From: Calycina herbarum
Lineage: Eukaryota > Ascomycota > Leotiomycetes > Helotiales > Pezizellaceae
Length of the DNA stretch: 64,000 nucleotides
Assembly (NCBI GenBank): GCA_001414485.1
Contig: LLEY01000017.1
Coordinates: 496,001-560,000 of the forward strand
Direction: 5' to 3'
Made by a program: the position numbers and the translations under genes. This document shows, piece by piece, positions 58,458 through 64,000 of this stretch. The notes below the pieces were generated by a model, which was not told the origin of the DNA, did no database searches, and saw only the letters and a program-made list of their open reading frames with translations. How positions within the stretch are numbered: position 1 is the first letter of the stretch; each line of letters begins with the position of its first letter.

Positions 58458-60645
58458 ATGGAGCCCTCCCCTCTTACGCAGCAGGCTCGTCCTGAGATCT
58501 TTCAGCAGAAAATTGTGGAGCTATACACGGCATTGTTCAAGGTGCCCACACTATTTACATGGAGAGGGGTGCAGAGTACTAACACCATATGTAGGAAGAA
58601 GACGAGGAACACGATCATGAGAAACCGGAGGGCTTCTGGAGGGAGTTCTTTCTCCTGCGACCAGACAAGGCTTCCTTGCACCGAATCCTAGAAGACCTAA
58701 GCCCAGATGACCTCCTCCACCTCCAGGTATGAGGCTACAAACCCCTCGAGGAACCGGCAGACCTGACATACAGATAGAACCAAACACGGAGGCTTTTTGA
58801 GAGGGCGGTGGCATGCATCAAAACCGGAAGTGCTCCAGCGGATGCGCATGCTCTCGATGTAAGATCCAAATTGTTACCAGATATGAGGCGAGGCTGACAA
58901 TGTAGACCATCACAGCTTTTCTTGCCTCCGTCCTACCTAAAAAATATACGAATCCAAGCTCCGATATAATAAATGTGTTGGCAGGATTGGACCAAGTGGA
59001 TGCCATATTTACCGATTTCGTTGCTGCGCTAGACGTTACAATAAGGACAGGAATCACATGTAAGCGACGGAGTCTTTGCGCTCGTGTGAGCCTGCTAATA
59101 CTTCTACAGTGGAAGTTCGCCAGAAAGCAATTGAGGTGGCATTGGCTGTTGTATCTGGCGCATACCAGACCAGCTTGTTGTCTTATTTCACACATCGTGA
59201 TTTGTTTCCTTCTCTTATGAAGGTAGCCTACCCCCATCATTTCCATTCCTACTATTTACTGATTCTGAATAGTTCATTCAAGACTCCGAAGCCAATTCCC
59301 GCGCATTCGAGCCCTTCACGTTACTCGGCCTACTCGCGAATTACAATAAATTCGAATTCCAAAACCCATACCGATTGCGATTAGACGACTTCGTCAATGA
59401 GGGGACAATACAAAAAATCATCAGATCAGTGGGGTACACATGCACAACTACAAGGGGGAAATATATTGCAATCCAGGATGATCTTCCTGAGGGATGGAGT
59501 ATTAGTACCGCCCTCGGTATGGTTGGCTTGGGAGCAATAGCGCCCGGTACAAAACCCGCACAGCCTACCATTGATCCTGAAGTAGCAAAGGAAATGTTCT
59601 CGAAGCTGTAAGTTCTTTCGAGTCTTCTAGTGGACAAAACTAACAAGACTTTAGACCCAGTAATGAGGCTTCGGTACTCCTTGCGACATACGATTTCGCA
59701 CATGCGAACAAACTTTTCTGCTTCAATTTTGTTACTTTACCTGCAGAAAAGGGCCTCGAAGCTCCTATTGGAAGTTTCATCTCCGTCACCTCTTATCTCT
59801 TGCAACACGCACATTCCTCTTTCAGAACCTCACTATATTCTCACTTAAATCTCGTCATTCTACGCCTTTTCATCGAGGACCAAGTCTTGTGTAAAAGAAT
59901 ATGTAGTGATGAGAGCAAAATGTCAGTTCGATTATGCCGACAACGTTCACCTTTCTTGCCTTTAGTCCGAGGGGAGAGAATGCTTGCGGCCAGTATTTTG
60001 GACACGATGATAGATGGTCTAAACCACAATCTTCGAAAACGGCTTGATGTAGATCTCTACATCCTTTGCGTCGGGATCATTCTAAGACTCATTTCCCACT
60101 TATCTCGTTCTCGGACGCGACTTGTATATCACTGGTCTGAATTATTTCGATCACTTCTGTCTCTTGTTCGATTTCTCACGACTTATACTGCGGATCTCAA
60201 GAATCTCAACCACATTGACATTCTTCTTGATGACCTAGTCAATCTGATTGCGCTGTCCCTCTCTGCAGGCGAGGCCTTCCTACCTAGCCCTGCTGCATAC
60301 GATGACCTTTTCTACAAACTCGTTGAAACTGGCGAGATTTTGGTCAAGTTTCGGGATAGTTACGGTCTCGCAAGTCGACCAAGCAGTTCCATTGAGACAT
60401 TGATCAGTGTGACGGAACATTATAAACAATTGTTGGCAGATGGCGCACAGGGAAGAAAAGGAAAACACTTGACCAGCGTACAAGTTTCTGGGGTTATCAA
60501 GCAAGGCTATGAAACTCTCAGTATCCAAGCCAAAGAAGGTTTGGATGGATGGGAGAAGTATCGAGAAGCAGACGAGAGGGTTTTCTTGAAGAAGATGGCT
60601 AGGGCGGCAGTTGCAGATGTTAAGACGATGCTGATAGACGGGTGA
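58458..60645 (+). CDS. armadillo-like helical protein, ARMH3/DUF1741 family
   Basis: Predicted 629 aa from exons 58458-58541, 58595-58726, 58778-58858, 58906-59059, 59110-59222, 59273-59607 and 59655-60645. All six introns are 47-53 bp and their joins rebuild a continuous family sequence: ALFK/EEDEEHDHEKPEGFWREFFLLRPD, LHLQ/NQTRRLFERAV, AHALD/TITAFLASVLPKKYTN, IRTGIT/LEVRQKAIEVALAV, LFPSLMK/FIQDSEANSRAFEPFTLLGLLANYNKFEFQNPY, KEMFSKL/PSNEASVLLATYDFAHANKLF. All-helical, no membrane segment. The DUF1741 region is the C-terminal ~250 residues. Human ARMH3 (C10orf76) binds GBF1 and PI4KB at the Golgi; that role is known for the animal protein and only inferred here. The first donor, GTGCCC, is non-canonical beyond GT. 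Confidence 0.92.
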
Positions 60646-62656
60646 GGTGTTTATGTTATGATTCGACGAAGTTTTTTGGCGTTTTTCGTGCATGATCAAT
60701 CTGGATACCATTAGGAAAGGGCCAAATATACCACCATTTGAGGTTGCGTAAGAGGGGCCAGTCCATAGCCGAGCATTCTGGTATGGAGTACTTAGAATGA
60801 GGGCGTTGGGCTTGAGAAGCGGACTTTTGTCAGGTATCCGAATACTTTTGGATCACTTGAAAGGTCATCTGGGGCATAGTTTTGGCGAATGAATGAATGT
60901 CATACGCAATTATCCCATCTTATTATGTGTAATCCAACTTCTTCCTATCAATTATAGATTTATACGGGCTGAGCACGTGTATAAACCACTAACCACTACC
61001 AACAGGTGACGCTAACGTCAAACGTGGTTAATACAAGGCCGGTCACTTGTAGGGCGGCTGAGGTGGACCTTTAAACGCGCCCGATACGCGACAAGGAGAG
61101 GATGAGAATCTAAGATGGGGTGCAGCGTTTAAGGCGGACCTGTGGCACGGCGCTTGGGGAAGAGATCCAACAACGAATGGGAGGGAAGCGAGGCAGAAGC
61201 TTGAAACGAAGCTTGGAAACATTTTCTTTTGGACTCCCAATGGTTGTTTCCCCTCACCCGACGATGGCCGAATATGAGTCAGGTTTTCTTATCGGCCAGC
61301 ACATGGCACGAGACTGGTTTTCTATCAAGATCTTCTCTGGAAACTGCTGCTTTTGATGATGCTGCCCTGAGGTGGTATGGTACTTGTTGTCGTCGATCTT
61401 GAAATTCTTGATGGGATGAACCAGGGGCATTACCGGTTTTTCAAGAGGACCCTGGAATTTAGCGAAGACAGGCTGGATAGCCTGTGGGTGGGATTGGTGG
61501 AAGTGGTGGAGTTGCCCGTTTGCGCTTGCTTTCCCGAGGACTTTGCACCACCCAAAAACAGTACCTGCTTCCAACCTTTCCCACAAATCGCAAAACGGGT
61601 AAACTCCTTTTGCAGCCTCTTATCAAACTGTGTGCACAGCCACCACTCTTTCCCATCGAATTCTGTGAGGTCTGTTGGCCTAGATGTCGTCAGGATGCAT
61701 CGGCGTGGTGGTGGGGTTGAGGTTGGCACAATGAATCACGGAGCTTTAAACTTCGCTCACAATAGCCTCAAGGGACGATCCAGGGCCTATTCACGAATAA
61801 AGGGAAGTTGCCCCCCAGCCCGAAGGCGACTTCTTTGAAAAGATGGGCACCATCAAACTATCGCACCGCTCCCCATTGGTGTCCCCTTGCAGAACGATTG
61901 AGCTCGTAAGAAGAAGTGCTTGTTTATATGAATCATCCTCGCTGTCCACCGCATCCACAACCACTATTCACATCACCACTCTTCAATATCAAAAATCATT
62001 CGCAAGTCAAAAATTACGGAGCGTTCTACTGAAGTACAAGTACTTTATTTGTAAGATCAGCCCTCTTAACCCACCGCCAGAGCCGCCCACTGCCTCGGAA
62101 GTGCCCAGTCGCGACGTTCTTTCTTCGCCAACAAACGACTGGCTGAGAAGCTCTCCCCCACAAAGCGGTTATTTTGGGAGTGCGCCTACACAACAAAGCA
62201 AATCGCCTCAACACCAAGTCTTCCAGAATAGACGCAGTACCAAGGGCCATTGAATTTAAAACAAAAGGGTCTTTGAGTTTCGACTTCGAGTCGAGGGTCT
62301 GGCCTGACTCTTTGATTTCTTCATAAAGTGTACGTCGGCCCGCTCCACTAGTTTTGTGGTTCGTCTATACCATTCACTTTTCATTTTCCTTGCTATTGTC
62401 TCATTCATCTCATTCGCGTCGTCCGTCTCATTCATAATTGGCTTTGTTCAACAAGCGAGCTGGCCTACAATCCTATTGTTATAGATTCCATTCACACCAT
62501 CGTGGTTAATTAATTCGCTTTCCCCCACGATACGACTTTTCTTAATCCAACACAATTAATATTCGCTTCACTTTTTCCTTCTTTTGCTCTCTTTCGAGAC
62601 TTTTACTTTACGTTACGCGCGCATCATCACGAACGATAAAAGAAACACATACTAAG
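60646..62656. other. 2-kb intergenic region upstream of PRM1
   Basis: Holds several unsupported frames. The best is ATG 61843 to 62253 (136 codons), with a Ser/Pro-rich C-terminal half, but it has no motif. The last 200 bp before PRM1 are rich in CATTCATC/TTCATTC direct repeats and pyrimidine tracts, consistent with a 5' leader. A gene missed here is possible. Confidence 0.45.
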
Positions 62657-64000
62657 ATGTCTCCACTGGCTGGACTTAGACAATACCTAACTTCTCATAC
62701 TGAGATGTCTTCCGCAAGGAACCCCCCAAACGCCGTACCTGCGGTACCCCAAACCCTCAACGCTGGCAACTATGAAATGGAAGATTACTCAGATCGTGGC
62801 ACCGCCGCACCTCATACAGCACCAGAATACACACCATACCTCGGTCTACGAGCTCGATTATCACAAGTATGGATCAACCGATGGACCGTACTTCTCTTTC
62901 TCATCGTCGTCCGCCTCCTCCTCGCAATCAAAGATATCAACCACTCGATAGATTCTGCCAAAACCGAAGCATTATCCGCATGCACAAGCGTCGAGAATGT
63001 TGGAAGCGCCATGGCCTCGATGCCACATTACCTCTCACAAGGTGTCAACGCACTAGCAGCTGATGGAATCACGAAAGCTGTCCGTGGTCTCATGGATATG
63101 GTACTGCTTACCGTAACAGGCGTCGAAGAGATCATCCTTTTCTACATCAACATGATGACTTCAACCTACGTCTGTCTCATCACCCTCGTTGTTGGTGGCA
63201 GTTTGCACGTTGCGATCGATATGATTGAGAAAGTTGGCGATTTCATGAACAAGACCATCGGCGACCTGACAGGCGAGCTTAGCAAAGATGCTTCCAGCTT
63301 CCAAGACTCTCTCAATAGCTTCGTCGGGAAACTTGGTAGTGTTCCATCGCTCTTCGGGGGAAAACCAGCTACACCACCAAATATCGATCTCAGTTCCGGA
63401 ATTGCCAAGTTGAATGGCATCAAAATTGATACAGCCAAGATGGACGCGGAACTCACCAAGCTTAATGCATCAATTCCAGACTTCGCCGAAGTTCACAAAT
63501 TTACCGACAGCGTCATTCGACTTCCATTCGAGGAAATTAAGAAACTCATCAACCAATCTCTTCCAGCATACAACTTTGACAAGTCGGTATTTCCAGTTCC
63601 ACAGAAGAAGGCGTTGTCATTCTGTACCGGCAATTCCAAGATCAACGACTTCTTCACCGGTCTTTTTGAAGTTGTCAACAAGGCCAAGATTATCTTCTTG
63701 GTTGTTCTCATTCTTGCTGCCATCCTCGTCTGCATTCCTATGGCCTGGCTCGAAATCCAACGCTGGCGCAGAATGCAACAACACGCACAACTGGTTCAAC
63801 AAAACTCTTTCGATCCTATGGATGTTATTCACATCGCCTCACGACCATTCACTTCCCGAATCGGTATCAAGCTTTCTGGAAAATTTAAGAGCCCAAAAAA
63901 GCAACTCTTGACCCGTTGGTTCATTGCTTACGCCACTTCTCTACCTGCACTCTTTGTTTTGGCTCTCGGAATTGCTGGTTTATTCAATTGTCTCTGCCAA
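62657..64000 (+). CDS. PRM1: plasma membrane fusion protein Prm1, 5' part
   Basis: Multi-pass membrane protein that promotes plasma-membrane fusion during mating and, in filamentous fungi, vegetative cell fusion. The frame is open from ATG 62657 to the end of the window (448 codons, no intron seen); the 3' part is outside. The N-terminal ~65 residues are cytosolic and Pro/Ser-rich. Membrane segments are at about 77-92 (TVLLFLIVVRLLLAI), 158-183 (IILFYINMMTSTYVCLITLVVGG), 345-368 (IIFLVVLILAAILVCIPMAWL) and 427-446. Between TM2 and TM3 lies the large extracellular loop with Asn-linked glycosylation sites (for example NKT, NQS) and paired amphipathic helices. LGLRARLSQVWINRWTVLL and SACTSVENVGSAMASMPHYLS are family blocks. 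A second in-frame ATG 16 codons in could also be the start. Confidence 0.93.
   Translation, partial: MSPLAGLRQYLTSHTEMSSARNPPNAVPAVPQTLNAGNYEMEDYSDRGTAAPHTAPEYTPYLGLRARLSQVWINRWTVLLFLIVVRLLLAIKDINHSIDSAKTEALSACTSVENVGSAMASMPHYLSQGVNALAADGITKAVRGLMDMVLLTVTGVEEIILFYINMMTSTYVCLITLVVGGSLHVAIDMIEKVGDFMNKTIGDLTGELSKDASSFQDSLNSFVGKLGSVPSLFGGKPATPPNIDLSSGIAKLNGIKIDTAKMDAELTKLNASIPDFAEVHKFTDSVIRLPFEEIKKLINQSLPAYNFDKSVFPVPQKKALSFCTGNSKINDFFTGLFEVVNKAKIIFLVVLILAAILVCIPMAWLEIQRWRRMQQHAQLVQQNSFDPMDVIHIASRPFTSRIGIKLSGKFKSPKKQLLTRWFIAYATSLPALFVLALGIAGLFNCLCQ

Noticed and set aside
61202..61208. TGAAACG as a Ste12-type pheromone response element for PRM1
   Set aside because: About 1.45 kb upstream of the start codon and a single 7-mer; chance occurrence is likely.
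1..64000. tRNA, rRNA or CRISPR features
   Set aside because: I looked by eye for tRNA T-loop patterns and regularly spaced repeats and found none convincing; a tRNAscan or covariance search was not possible here.

Overview
The window looks like a nuclear chromosome segment of a filamentous ascomycete (Pezizomycotina). The genes carry short introns (mostly 47-131 bp) with GT..AG ends and CTAAC/CTGAC branch sites. Gene-bearing DNA of ordinary composition is broken by a 32 kb AT-rich block full of stop codons, with the CpA/TpG-directed transition pattern of repeat-induced point mutation (RIP). Leotiomycetes is my guess from overall impression; the sequence alone does not prove it.

Left arm (1-23.6 kb). 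After a 350-bp hAT-type MITE come a coiled-coil protein (-), anthranilate synthase component I (+), a Lys/Glu-rich coiled-coil protein (+), LSM1 (-), a diphosphoinositol-polyphosphate Nudix hydrolase (-), arginyl-tRNA-protein transferase ATE1 (+), a short-chain dehydrogenase (-), exosome subunit RRP42 (+), a HAD phosphatase (+), a small F-box-like gene (-), a second MITE-like element, a 12-bp minisatellite, and two small unrecognised genes (-). Almost all needed splicing by eye; exon boundaries are given in the entries.

Middle (23,621-55,944). This is one four-level nest of transposons that can be dissected to the base. A ~506-bp hAT-like MITE (8-bp target duplication) was invaded by a 1.48-kb Fot1/pogo-like DNA transposon (TA duplication). 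That was invaded by a Ty3/Gypsy element (A1). A1 then received four more LTR retrotransposons: B, A2, A3 (reverse) and C (reverse). Every insertion except A2 and A1 (one mismatch each) and B (one mismatch) has an exact duplication, and the mismatches are transitions. The three family-A elements are each exactly 6038 bp once insertions and duplications are removed. All coding regions are broken by transitions; catalytic Asp codons of reverse transcriptase in A and B are changed to Asn, while C keeps an intact YIDD.

Right arm (55.9-64 kb): a Dabb-domain protein (+), mitochondrial iron-sulfur assembly protein ISA1 (-), an ARMH3/DUF1741 protein of seven exons (+), and the first 448 codons of the plasma-membrane fusion protein PRM1 (+), cut by the window end.

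The genes are mostly unrelated housekeeping functions (Trp synthesis, mRNA decay, RNA exosome, N-end rule, Fe-S assembly, cell fusion); no biosynthetic cluster or defence operon is seen. The most informative structure is the nested, RIP-mutated island, which now separates by 33 kb two divergent genes whose starts were once only about 0.6 kb apart.
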